Assembly: GCA_021786215.1 (NCBI GenBank) | Contig: JAJYNT010000440.1 | Coordinates: 1-6,898 of the forward strand | Length of the DNA stretch: 6,898 nt | Source of the DNA: Chloroflexota bacterium | GTDB taxonomy: Bacteria > Chloroflexota > UBA6077 | Direction: 5' to 3' | Shown: positions 1 to 6,564 of the stretch, in pieces | Numbering within the stretch: position 1 is the stretch's first letter | Layout of the letters: the number at the start of each line of letters is the position of its first letter | Made by a program: the position numbers and the translations under genes | Notes under the pieces: model-generated | Databases searched by the model: none | Told to the model about the DNA's origin: nothing | What the model saw: only the letters and a program-made list of their open reading frames with translations

Positions 1-48
1 ACGTCGCTGTTCTGTGAAGCCGAGGGTATATTCGGGTGACCAGAAGCC

Positions 49-76
49 TGGATTCCCGCTTCCGCGGGAATGACGG
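49..76. repeat. short palindromic intergenic-type repeat
   Basis: Perfect 8-bp inverted arms ATTCCCGC (52-59) and GCGGGAAT (64-71) enclose a 4-nt loop TTCC, flanked by CTGG on the left and GACGG on the right. This matches the widespread 'ATTCCCGC...GCGGGAATGAC' class of small dispersed repeats found in many bacterial genomes. It lies just upstream of the point where hutH homology begins, so it may mark an old rearrangement or deletion junction. The outer limits are uncertain because only one copy is visible in the window. Confidence 0.6.
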
Positions 77-110
77 TGGGAGCCCACGCGACTACTACAG
101 ACGCTCCCTT

Positions 111-602
111 ATGGTGCAATCTCAGATCTCCGAGAGGAGACTTGACAAATCGCTGAATTCCGCATTTAGTGAGTTGCCCATTTTCCTGACGCGCAGCAGC
201 GGGCTCAATTCGGGTCTGATGCTCACTCAGTACACGGCGGCGGCCCTTGTTAACGAGAACAAGGTGCTGGCGTCTCCAGCCAGCGTGGATTCCATCCCCA
301 CATCGGCTGGACAAGAAGACCACGTGAGCATGGGGACCACAGCGGCACGCAAGGCTTGGGATATACTGACGAATACCCAGTACGTCGTGGCGATAGAGCT
401 GCTCGCTGCCGCGCAAGCATTGGACCTCCGCCATCCGGACCAGCTAGGAGGGGGAACGGCAGTAGCCCACCACCTCATCCGCAACAAGGTGGCTACACTA
501 GTGGAGGACCGCGTCCTCGCGCCCGATATAGAGCAGATGTTTCATCTGGTGCGCTCTGGGGAGCTGGCGGAGAGAGTGGGGGAGGTTGCACCCATCTTCT
601 AA
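111..602 (+). pseudogene. hutH: histidine ammonia-lyase, C-terminal fragment (truncated hutH)
   Basis: The 163 residues from the ATG at 111 match the C-terminal part of histidine ammonia-lyase, which converts L-histidine to urocanate and ammonia in the cytoplasm as the first step of histidine degradation. Recognisable blocks are ISERR (residues 6-10), GLNSG (31-35), QYTAAALVNENKVL (40-53), PASVDSIPTS (56-65), QEDHVSMGT (68-76), AIELLAAAQALDLR (94-107) and the end region APDIEQ (137-142). Full-length HutH is about 500 residues. The N-terminal two thirds are missing, including the Ala-Ser-Gly segment that forms the MIO cofactor, so the product cannot be an active lyase by itself. The same frame stays open upstream to a GTG at 36, but those codons run through the palindromic repeat and do not resemble HutH; an in-frame TGA lies at 15-17. 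No ribosome binding site is visible before 111. The frame has no internal stop or frameshift, so truncation may be fairly recent. Two normally conserved positions differ: ASPASVD for AHPASVD and SAGQED for SANQED. The family assignment is firm; pseudogene status is inferred from the missing N-terminus. Confidence 0.85.
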
Positions 603-713
603 CACGACTGAATCTGGGCATCTCTCGCTGCAATGACAGGCATGCTTGCTGGTCTGCCGGGGGCAACTTGGATGGTGACAGCCTGGTGATGGTAGCCTTT
701 AGTAACCACTCAT

Positions 714-720
714 AGGGAGG
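714..720 (+). promoter_or_regulatory. ribosome binding site of the flavoprotein gene
   Basis: AGGGAGG lies 8 nt before the ATG at 729 but only 2 nt before the upstream in-frame GTG at 723. The spacing decides for ATG 729 as the start. No convincing -35/-10 promoter pair was found in the 603-728 gap. Confidence 0.7.
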
Positions 721-728
721 TCGTGGGG

Positions 729-2384
729 ATGAGATTGGAAGAACGGTCATTACAAACGGACGTACTGGTGTTGGGCGGCGGGTTGGCTGGCTGCATGGCG
801 GCGATAAAGGCTGCCGAGCATCCCCTGGATGTGACTCTGGTGGAGAAATCCAAGCCGGAAAGGAGTGGGTGCGCCGCCACCGGGCTTGATCACTTCTGGA
901 CGTTGCCGCCCGACAAGGGTGTGACGGCCGAGCAACTCATCCGGCAGTACTCCGAGAACGTTGAGTATCTGGTGGATCAAGAGATTCTCCACACCATCGT
1001 CACGGAAAGCTTCAACAGGGTTCAGGACATGGAGCGCTGGGGGCTCAACATGCGAGCCGACGATGGCAAGTACCGGTGGGTTCGTGAGCCGTTCATTTAC
1101 CCGTACGAGCTGAGCATTCATTTTGCCGGGCACAACATAAAGCGGGTGCTGACTGAAGAAGCGCGCAAGAGGGGCGTCAAGATCGTGGAGCGGGCCATGG
1201 CCACCCGTCTGCTCACTGACGAGGGGCGAGTAGTGGGCGCCTTGGTGCTGAACCATCGCCAGAACTGCATCACCGCGATCCACGCCAAGGCTGTGGTGAT
1301 TACCACGGGAGGCGCGACCAGGTTCTATCGCACGCCCTCCGGGCGGTCCTTCAGCACCTTCGCTTCGCCATCCGACACCGGCGACGGTTTCTCCATGGCC
1401 TTCAATGCCGGAGCGGAGCTCACCTGCATGGAGTTCTCCGAGGGCACCGCGGCACCTAAGTCTTTCAGGCCTGGGAGTATTGGCAACTTCACCTCCGTCG
1501 GCGGCAAGTTGATCAACGTCAAGGGTGAGCCTTTCGCCAAGACCCATCTCCGATTCAAGTTTGCGGCCAACTTCCTCAAGGAGGTCGAAGAGGGAAATGG
1601 CCCCCTCTTCGTCGACACCTCGGGCATTGCAGATGAAGACTGGAAATGGACGGAGATGGGGCTTGCCAACGAGGTGCCCATGTTCCTGGAGCACCTGAAG
1701 AAGACCGGCCGGTTTGGCAAGGCGACCAGACTGGCCGTAGGGATCACAGAGTACGACGTGCGCGATGGACGCAGCGGTCTGGTGATCGATCGCTACGGCC
1801 GCGCCTCTCTTCCTGGTCTTTACGCGGCCGGTGACGCCATGGGAGGCGTCGCCGAGGCGGGAATGCCAGGAGCCATAACCATGGGCTGGAAGGCCGGTGA
1901 GAGCGCCGCCGCTTTCGCCAGTGACGTGCCCCACGGGCGGATCGACTCAGAGCAGATCTCTGAGGAACGACAGCGGCTGGGGGCACCCCTTCAGCGCCAG
2001 GAGGGAATAGAGTGGACCGAGGTGCAGAGGGTGCTCCAACAGGTCATGTCGGAGCAGGTGGAGAGGTCTCGATCCGAGAGCGGCTTGCGCTTCGCTCTCG
2101 GGAAGGTGGAGGAACTCACCGAGATCGCCAGTCAGAGGCTGATCGCCCACGACGGTCACCAGCTCTATCGCACCGCCGAGATACTGAGCCTGCTGGATAC
2201 GGCCCGAATGGTGATAGTCGCCTCCTTGGAAAGAAAGGAAAGCAGGCACCTTCCTTACTTCGAGCGACGGGAATTCCCCAATCGCGACGATGAGAACTGG
2301 CTCAAGTTTGTCGTCCTGCAGAAGGACGGGGAACGGGTCAAAGTCACAAACAGACCCATACCGATGATTTACGGGAGGTCCTGA
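729..2384 (+). CDS. FAD-dependent oxidoreductase, fumarate reductase / AprA-like flavoprotein subunit
   Basis: This 551-residue cytoplasmic flavoprotein belongs to the superfamily containing succinate dehydrogenase/fumarate reductase subunit A, L-aspartate oxidase and adenylylsulfate reductase alpha. The N-terminal Rossmann motif is DVLVLGGGLAG (residues 11-21), with an acidic residue E39 at the end of the second strand. Further FAD-domain blocks are ITTGG (191-195), DTGDG (216-220) with AGAELTCMEF (227-236), and GLYAAGDAMGG (363-373). The C-terminal helical domain carries RKESR (502-506) and FPNRDDENWLK (516-526), typical of SdhA/AprA proteins. Where SdhA has the FAD-linking histidine (RSH), this protein has RSG (45-47), so FAD should be bound non-covalently. 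The SdhA FHPTG, HYTMGGI and GANRLGG segments are replaced by FSEGTA, VGITEYD and GAITMGW, removing the usual dicarboxylate-binding His and Arg residues. The substrate is therefore probably not succinate or fumarate. The stop lies 1 nt before the ferredoxin start, implying translational coupling and a two-subunit enzyme. The superfamily is sure; the reaction is unknown. Confidence 0.9.
   Translation: MRLEERSLQTDVLVLGGGLAGCMAAIKAAEHPLDVTLVEKSKPERSGCAATGLDHFWTLPPDKGVTAEQLIRQYSENVEYLVDQEILHTIVTESFNRVQDMERWGLNMRADDGKYRWVREPFIYPYELSIHFAGHNIKRVLTEEARKRGVKIVERAMATRLLTDEGRVVGALVLNHRQNCITAIHAKAVVITTGGATRFYRTPSGRSFSTFASPSDTGDGFSMAFNAGAELTCMEFSEGTAAPKSFRPGSIGNFTSVGGKLINVKGEPFAKTHLRFKFAANFLKEVEEGNGPLFVDTSGIADEDWKWTEMGLANEVPMFLEHLKKTGRFGKATRLAVGITEYDVRDGRSGLVIDRYGRASLPGLYAAGDAMGGVAEAGMPGAITMGWKAGESAAAFASDVPHGRIDSEQISEERQRLGAPLQRQEGIEWTEVQRVLQQVMSEQVERSRSESGLRFALGKVEELTEIASQRLIAHDGHQLYRTAEILSLLDTARMVIVASLERKESRHLPYFERREFPNRDDENWLKFVVLQKDGERVKVTNRPIPMIYGRS
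2373..2378 (+). promoter_or_regulatory. ribosome binding site of the ferredoxin gene
   Basis: GGGAGG sits inside the last codons of the flavoprotein gene, 7 nt before the ferredoxin ATG. The flavoprotein stop codon lies between the site and the start, an arrangement typical of translational coupling. Confidence 0.7.
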
Positions 2385-2385
2385 C

Positions 2386-2595
2386 ATGCCACCAAGGGTA
2401 GATCGAGAGCTCTGCACGAGTTGTGGAAACTGCGTTGAGTATTGTCCCGAGGATGTGCTCAGGTTGGAGGGCGGGGTGGTGCTGCTGAAGTACCCCGAAG
2501 AGTGCTGGCAGTGTGGAGTGTGCAGGCTGGAGTGTCCTACCGGCGCCATAGAAATGGTCTTTAGCCTCGACAATACGCTGCTGGTGGAGGAGTAG
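2386..2595 (+). CDS. 2x[4Fe-4S] ferredoxin, probable electron-transfer partner of the flavoprotein
   Basis: This 69-residue protein has two complete CxxCxxCxxxCP motifs: Cys10, 13, 16, 20 followed by Pro21, and Cys40, 43, 46, 50 followed by Pro51. It should bind two [4Fe-4S] clusters and pass electrons to or from the FAD of the flavoprotein encoded 1 nt upstream. The flavoprotein plus dicluster ferredoxin pairing resembles AprAB (adenylylsulfate reductase), but this protein is much shorter than classical AprB and lacks its long C-terminal extension that wraps the alpha subunit. About 19 residues separate the two motifs, ending in an acidic tail (VEE). No signal peptide or membrane segment is seen, so it is cytoplasmic. 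It is followed after 19 nt by the aminotransferase gene, most likely on the same transcript. The ferredoxin call is secure; the partnership is inferred from coupling and known pairing in this superfamily. Confidence 0.92.
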   Translation: MPPRVDRELCTSCGNCVEYCPEDVLRLEGGVVLLKYPEECWQCGVCRLECPTGAIEMVFSLDNTLLVEE

Positions 2596-2601
2596 GCTGA
2601 T

Positions 2602-2606
2602 AAGGA
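2602..2606 (+). promoter_or_regulatory. ribosome binding site of the aminotransferase gene
   Basis: AAGGA lies 8 nt before the ATG at 2615 in the 19-nt gap after the ferredoxin stop, supporting that start. Confidence 0.6.
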
Positions 2607-2614
2607 AAAGGTCG

Positions 2615-3757
2615 ATGAAGAGTGCTCCTTTGCTAATGATCCCTGGTCCCACGCATGTAGACCCCCGGATCCTGCGTGCCTTGAGCCAGAATACGATCCA
2701 CTTCACCAGCAGCGAGTTTGCCCGGTTGCTGCTTGACACCGTTGCAGACCTGAAAACGATCATGCAGACTAGTGGAGATGTGATCGTCATGGCTGGTACG
2801 GGGACTTTCGGCCTGGAGTCGGCCATAGCCAACACCGTGCGGCCTGGAGACAGGGTACTGGTCCTGAACCACGGGAAGTGGGGGGAGCGCTTCGCCAGAA
2901 TAGCGCGATCCTACGGGGCCGCGGTGAAAGAGTTGACGGCTGAGCCCGGCGAGGTGGTGCCGCTGGCCTCGGTGGAGAGCGAGCTGAGAGAACGGCACTA
3001 CGAGGTGGTGCTGGCAACCCATGTGGAGACATCCTACGGCGTGCGCGCCCCCATAGCCGAGATTGCCAAGCTGGTGCACCAGCACGATAGTCTGTTCATT
3101 GTGGACGGGGTATCGAGCACCGGCGCCGTGTACGAGCCGATGGACGATTGGGGTATCGACGTCCTGGTTACCGCCTCGCAGAAGGCGCTCGGCTGCCCCC
3201 CGGGTCTGGCCATTCTGGGGATCGGGCCGAGGGCCTTGCGGGTTCGTCGCGAGAGGGATAGCATCCCCCATCATTATGGCGATTGGCTGGAGTATATCCG
3301 CGTTCTTGAGAACCCGACCGTCGAGACTCATGTGACCCATCCGGTCAACATGATCTACGCTCTGCGGGAGGGGCTGCGGCTCATCATGGAAGACGGCATC
3401 GAGAAGCGGATCGCGAGGCACGAGCGCTGGGCTAGGGCCGCGAGGGCCGGTCTCGTGGCCCTGGGCTTTCAGCCGCTGGTCAGGGAGGAAGTTGCAGCCA
3501 GCACGGTCACGGTGGCCTTGTATCCGCCTGAAGTGCCGGATGCAGCGTTTCGAGCGGCCGTCGAGAGACACGGGGTGGTCATTGCGTCGTGCGTCGGTGC
3601 CCTAGCCGGCAAAGGCGTCCGCCTTGGCCACATGGGGAATATCACCGATCTGGACATCATTGGTTGTTTCGGCGTCTTCGAGCAGGTGCTTCTCGAGATG
3701 GGTCACTCTGATCTGTTGGGAAAGGGGGTGGCCGCTGCCGAGGCTGCGTTGCGGTAG
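2615..3757 (+). CDS. class V PLP-dependent aminotransferase (alanine/serine-glyoxylate aminotransferase type)
   Basis: This 380-residue protein has the length and motif order of the alanine-glyoxylate / serine-glyoxylate / serine-pyruvate aminotransferase family (fold type I). It begins with PGPTHVDPRIL (residues 10-20), the family's N-terminal substrate loop. GTGTFGLESA (61-70) should hold the PLP phosphate. HVETSYGV (136-143) and VDGVSSTGA (163-171) flank the cofactor, with Asp164 placed to contact the pyridine nitrogen. TASQKALGCPPGLA (186-199) contains the Schiff-base lysine, Lys190. GVRLGHMGN (334-342) carries Arg336, corresponding to the arginine that binds the substrate carboxylate in this family. 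All expected catalytic residues are present, so the enzyme should be active in the cytoplasm, moving an amino group between a small amino acid and glyoxylate or pyruvate. Related members include PucG of purine breakdown and PhnW for 2-aminoethylphosphonate; sequence reading alone does not settle the donor. It lies between the redox pair and a peptide-type importer, which suggests catabolism of an imported amino compound (inference). Confidence 0.9.
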   Translation: MKSAPLLMIPGPTHVDPRILRALSQNTIHFTSSEFARLLLDTVADLKTIMQTSGDVIVMAGTGTFGLESAIANTVRPGDRVLVLNHGKWGERFARIARSYGAAVKELTAEPGEVVPLASVESELRERHYEVVLATHVETSYGVRAPIAEIAKLVHQHDSLFIVDGVSSTGAVYEPMDDWGIDVLVTASQKALGCPPGLAILGIGPRALRVRRERDSIPHHYGDWLEYIRVLENPTVETHVTHPVNMIYALREGLRLIMEDGIEKRIARHERWARAARAGLVALGFQPLVREEVAASTVTVALYPPEVPDAAFRAAVERHGVVIASCVGALAGKGVRLGHMGNITDLDIIGCFGVFEQVLLEMGHSDLLGKGVAAAEAALR

Positions 3758-3784
3758 CTAGGGTGATCGTCCGGTACTTCTTCT

Positions 3785-3789
3785 GGAGG
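3785..3789 (+). promoter_or_regulatory. ribosome binding site of the substrate-binding protein gene
   Basis: GGAGG ends 1 nt before the ATG at 3791 and 7 nt before the ATG at 3797, so the second ATG is the better start. Confidence 0.65.
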
Positions 3790-3796
3790 TATGGAA

Positions 3797-5533
3797 ATGT
3801 TGTCGTCTATCAAATGCAAGTTTAACTGGATCGGAGTGCTTGGTATCGTGTCCCTGGCCGTCGTGCTGGTCAGTGGCTGTGCGGCACAGACACCACAGCC
3901 GACAGCGGCACCGGCCAAATCTGCTGCTCAGGCGGCTCCGGCGACAGCGCCGTCGGCAACCAATGGGATAGCACCCGCCGCGGCCGCGCCTACCGCAGCT
4001 GCACCCGCTTCGAATCAGGTGGTGATCTTTCCAAATATCGGCATTACGGAGCCACCGACCACCGATCCCGCGGTAGCCGGTGACGGCAACTCCATGGAGG
4101 TGGTCAGTCTCGTCTACAGCGGCCTGGTGAAGCTGGACCAGAATCTCAGGCCGGTGCCCGACGCGGCGACCAAGTGGGACGTGTCCAGCGATGGCTTGGT
4201 TTACACCTTCCACTTGCGTAACGACATCAAGTTCTCTGATGGGACTCCGGTCACGGCCGAGGATTTCGCCTACTCCATCAACCGTGCCCTGAACCCGGCC
4301 ACCAAGTCGGCCGCGGCCAGGACCTATCTCAGCTTCATCGCTGGAGCGAAGGACGTGCTGGCGGGGAAGGCGGCTACGGCCAGTGGAGTGAAGGTGCTGG
4401 ATCCGCTGCGGCTGCAGATCACGTTGGAGAAGCCGATCAGCTACTTCCTGGATACCTTCGCCTTCGCCACATCGGCAGTTGTCAAGCGCGCTGCCGTCGA
4501 GGCCAACAACGGCGATTTCACGAAGGTGGCGACCAACATCGGAACCGGACCCTTCATGATCAAGAGCTGGCAGCACAACGCGGAGATGGTTCTGGTTCCC
4601 AATCCCTACTGGTATGGCGGCAAGCTGCAGTTGGCTGAGTACCGCATGCCTTTCGTCAAGGATGTGGCCACGGCCTACAAGATGTACGAGGCCGGCCAGT
4701 CCGATCTCACCACGGTGCCGTCGGACAACATCAGCGATGCAGCGAAGCAGCCTGATTTCGTTCGCTCGCCGCGCCTCCGGACAACGGCGTTGGTGCTGAA
4801 TCTGAAGCAATCCCCGTTGGACAATCCCAAGGTGCGTCAAGCCCTGGCCGCCGCCCTGGATCGAGCCACGATTGACAACGTGGTGCTCAAGGGCCAGTTG
4901 GCCCCCATCAAGGGCATCATCCCGCCCGGCATGGTCGGCTACAATCCAGACATCAAGGGCTACGACTTCAATCCCGACAAGGCCAAGCAGTTGCTGACCG
5001 AGGCCGGATACCCCGGAGGCAAGGGGCTACCGCAACTGACCCTGTCCTTCCCAACGGGCGGTCCCGACCCGGATACGGCCAGGACGGTGACGGCTATGCA
5101 GCAGATGTGGAAGCAGGTGGGTATCGATGTGAAGCTGAATGGTATGGACTTCAGCGCCTTCCTGAAGGCTCGCAACGAGCACAGCCTGCCCTTCATCTAC
5201 ACCGGGTGGGGAGCCGACTGGCCTCATCCATCAGACTACCTCAGTCTGCTCCTGCGTTCCGGAATGGGTACCAACTGGTGCGATTACAGCAACCCGAAGT
5301 ACGACCAGTTGGTTGACGAGGCCGATCACACCTTCTCCGATGAGAAGAAGCAGCTGGCTCTCTACGCCGAAGCCGAGCAGATGGCCGTCAGCGATGAGGC
5401 CTGGATCCCGATCGGCTCCCACGTGCGCATGTACAGGTTGAATCCTCGGGTGCATGGCTTCGTTTCCAATCCATCGTGGACTCTGGGCGTCATGGCTCCC
5501 GACTGGACTAAGGTCTCCGTGGCTTCCCGCTGA
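3797..5533 (+). CDS. ABC transporter substrate-binding lipoprotein, peptide/nickel (DppA/OppA) family
   Basis: This 578-residue extracytoplasmic protein belongs to SBP family 5 (bacterial extracellular solute-binding protein type, DppA/OppA). A short basic N-region and a hydrophobic stretch (about residues 11-25) lead to the lipobox LVSGC, with the lipidated cysteine at 28, so it should be anchored to the outer face of the membrane. Residues 29-74 form a low-complexity Ala/Pro/Thr/Gln linker. The folded domain starts near 75. The family signature runs from about 124 to 165, including WDVSSDGLVYTFHLR, FSDGTPVTAEDF and SINRAL. Other landmarks are GTGPF (249-253), VRQALAAALDR (346-356) and GWGADWPHPSDYL (470-482). 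Asp474 in that last motif aligns by eye with the OppA aspartate that contacts the ligand's alpha-amino group, hinting at an amino-bearing ligand (inference). The gene follows the aminotransferase stop by 39 nt and precedes two matching permeases. Ligand specificity cannot be read from the sequence; dipeptides, oligopeptides, opines and other small solutes are all used by this family. Confidence 0.93.
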   Translation: MLSSIKCKFNWIGVLGIVSLAVVLVSGCAAQTPQPTAAPAKSAAQAAPATAPSATNGIAPAAAAPTAAAPASNQVVIFPNIGITEPPTTDPAVAGDGNSMEVVSLVYSGLVKLDQNLRPVPDAATKWDVSSDGLVYTFHLRNDIKFSDGTPVTAEDFAYSINRALNPATKSAAARTYLSFIAGAKDVLAGKAATASGVKVLDPLRLQITLEKPISYFLDTFAFATSAVVKRAAVEANNGDFTKVATNIGTGPFMIKSWQHNAEMVLVPNPYWYGGKLQLAEYRMPFVKDVATAYKMYEAGQSDLTTVPSDNISDAAKQPDFVRSPRLRTTALVLNLKQSPLDNPKVRQALAAALDRATIDNVVLKGQLAPIKGIIPPGMVGYNPDIKGYDFNPDKAKQLLTEAGYPGGKGLPQLTLSFPTGGPDPDTARTVTAMQQMWKQVGIDVKLNGMDFSAFLKARNEHSLPFIYTGWGADWPHPSDYLSLLLRSGMGTNWCDYSNPKYDQLVDEADHTFSDEKKQLALYAEAEQMAVSDEAWIPIGSHVRMYRLNPRVHGFVSNPSWTLGVMAPDWTKVSVASR

Positions 5534-5549
5534 TCTCTTGGATGTGCAG

Positions 5550-5590
5550 GGCGGATGGCTGGTTGAGATCCTCTTGGCCTGCCATCCGCC
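5550..5590 (+). other. stem-loop between substrate-binding protein and permease genes
   Basis: Perfect 10-bp arms GGCGGATGGC (5550-5559) and GCCATCCGCC (5581-5590) pair. After a T·T mismatch the stem continues with GG (5561-5562) against CC (5578-5579), leaving a 15-nt loop. No run of T follows the stem, so it does not look like a standard intrinsic terminator. In ABC importer operons, hairpins after the binding-protein gene often protect the upstream message or reduce read-through so that the binding protein exceeds the permeases. That role is inferred here from position. Confidence 0.65.
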
Positions 5591-5614
5591 AAGCTGACTG
5601 GTCGAGTGGCAACG

Positions 5615-6535
5615 ATGATCCAATTCATCATTAAGCGTCTAGTGTTCACGGTCTTCATTCTCTGGGGAGTCGTCACGATCGTCTTCTTTCTTTCCCATCT
5701 TGTCCCGGTGGACCCGGTCACGATGATGCTGGGAGAGAGGTACGATCAAGCTACCTATGACCAGTTGCGCCACAGCTACGGCCTTGACCAGCCGCTCTGG
5801 CTGCAGTACGCGACCTACATCTGGCAACTGCTGCACGGCAATCTCGGGAAGTCGTTTCACTATGTTAACAGACCAGTGGTAGACATCCTCAAAGCTGGGG
5901 TGCCCATATCTCTGGAGCTGGGTGGTCTGGCCATGCTTCTGGAGCTGGCGATAGGCATCCCCAGTGGTGTGCTGTCGGCCATCAAGCAGAATAGCTGGAT
6001 CGACCGTGTCAACATGGGTGTGATGATGGTGTTCTACTCGGTACCCAACTTTGTTCTCATTCCCATCTGCATGCTGGTCTTTGGCGTGCAGTTGCGTTGG
6101 CTGCCGGTCGCTGGATGGGGATCCGTTTCCCACATGGTCATGCCGGTGGCCGTTTACACGGCTTTGGGCACCGCGTTCTATGCCCGTCTGACCCGCAGCG
6201 CCATGCTGGAGATCCTGCGCGAGGACTACATACGCACGGCTCGCTCCAAGGGGCTAGCGGAACGAATGATCATATACAGGCACGCCCTCCGCAACGCCAT
6301 GGTTCCACTGGTTTCGGCGCTCAGCCCATCCTTGGCCTTTATCGTCACAGGTGCATTCGTCATCGAAAGCATGTTCAATATCCCGGGGATCGGGTATATA
6401 GCTATACAGGCCACCCAGATGAACGACTATCCCGTGGTCGCCGGGTTGACACTCATTTTGGCCGCGGCTGTGGCCGTACTGAACACGATAGCAGACATCT
6501 TGTATACGATTATCGACCCTCGTATTCGACTGTAA
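5615..6535 (+). CDS. ABC transporter permease, DppB/OppB type
   Basis: This 306-residue inner-membrane protein is the first of two permeases of a peptide/nickel-type ABC importer. The opening MIQFIIKRLVFTVFILWGV is the standard DppB start and supports the ATG at 5615 over the in-frame GTG at 5606; neither has a strong ribosome binding site. Hydrophobic segments lie at about residues 9-30, 100-123, 135-158, 172-190, 235-255 and 275-300, giving the usual six spans. The region GERYD...YGLDQPLWLQY (40-65) and HGNLGKSF (74-81) form the characteristic periplasmic part after the first span. The cytoplasmic EAA-type loop EDYIRTARSKGLAER (203-217), which docks on the ATPase subunit, is intact, as are HALRNAMVPL (223-232), GAFVIESMFNIPGIG (246-260) and the C-terminal DPRIRL. 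The length is normal for the family. It lies 81 nt after the binding-protein gene, with a hairpin in the gap, and 29 nt before the second permease. Confidence 0.94.
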   Translation: MIQFIIKRLVFTVFILWGVVTIVFFLSHLVPVDPVTMMLGERYDQATYDQLRHSYGLDQPLWLQYATYIWQLLHGNLGKSFHYVNRPVVDILKAGVPISLELGGLAMLLELAIGIPSGVLSAIKQNSWIDRVNMGVMMVFYSVPNFVLIPICMLVFGVQLRWLPVAGWGSVSHMVMPVAVYTALGTAFYARLTRSAMLEILREDYIRTARSKGLAERMIIYRHALRNAMVPLVSALSPSLAFIVTGAFVIESMFNIPGIGYIAIQATQMNDYPVVAGLTLILAAAVAVLNTIADILYTIIDPRIRL

Positions 6536-6564
6536 GCAACTGAGATGGGAGCAGCTACTCGGGG

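Noticed and set aside
36..110. GTG at 36 as the start of the hutH fragment
   Set aside because: The added 25 codons run through the palindromic repeat and do not resemble HutH; the open frame there appears accidental.
603..728. Possible promoter for the cluster in the gap after hutH
   Set aside because: No pair of -35/-10-like boxes with sensible spacing could be supported; only the ribosome binding site at the end of the gap is clear.
750..1934. Long open frame on the minus strand (394 codons) across the flavoprotein gene
   Set aside because: It lies wholly opposite a gene with clear family motifs, shows no recognisable protein motif, and long antisense frames are expected in GC-rich coding DNA.
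1946..1964. Inverted repeat CTCAGAG/CTCTGAG with a 5-nt loop
   Set aside because: It lies inside the flavoprotein coding sequence and is short enough to occur by chance.
729..2384. Annotation as succinate dehydrogenase or fumarate reductase subunit A
   Set aside because: The covalent-FAD histidine and several dicarboxylate-binding segments are replaced, and no SdhB, SdhC or SdhD partners are present.
2633..3571. Minus-strand open frame (312 codons) opposite the aminotransferase
   Set aside because: No recognisable motif; shadow of a well-supported gene.
3758..4840. Long open frame on the minus strand (360 codons) across the binding-protein gene
   Set aside because: The translation is rich in His, Arg and Gly with no known motif, and the opposite strand encodes a clear SBP family 5 protein.
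5550..5590. Hairpin as an intrinsic terminator ending the cluster
   Set aside because: No T-run follows the stem, and the next gene is the matching permease on the same strand.
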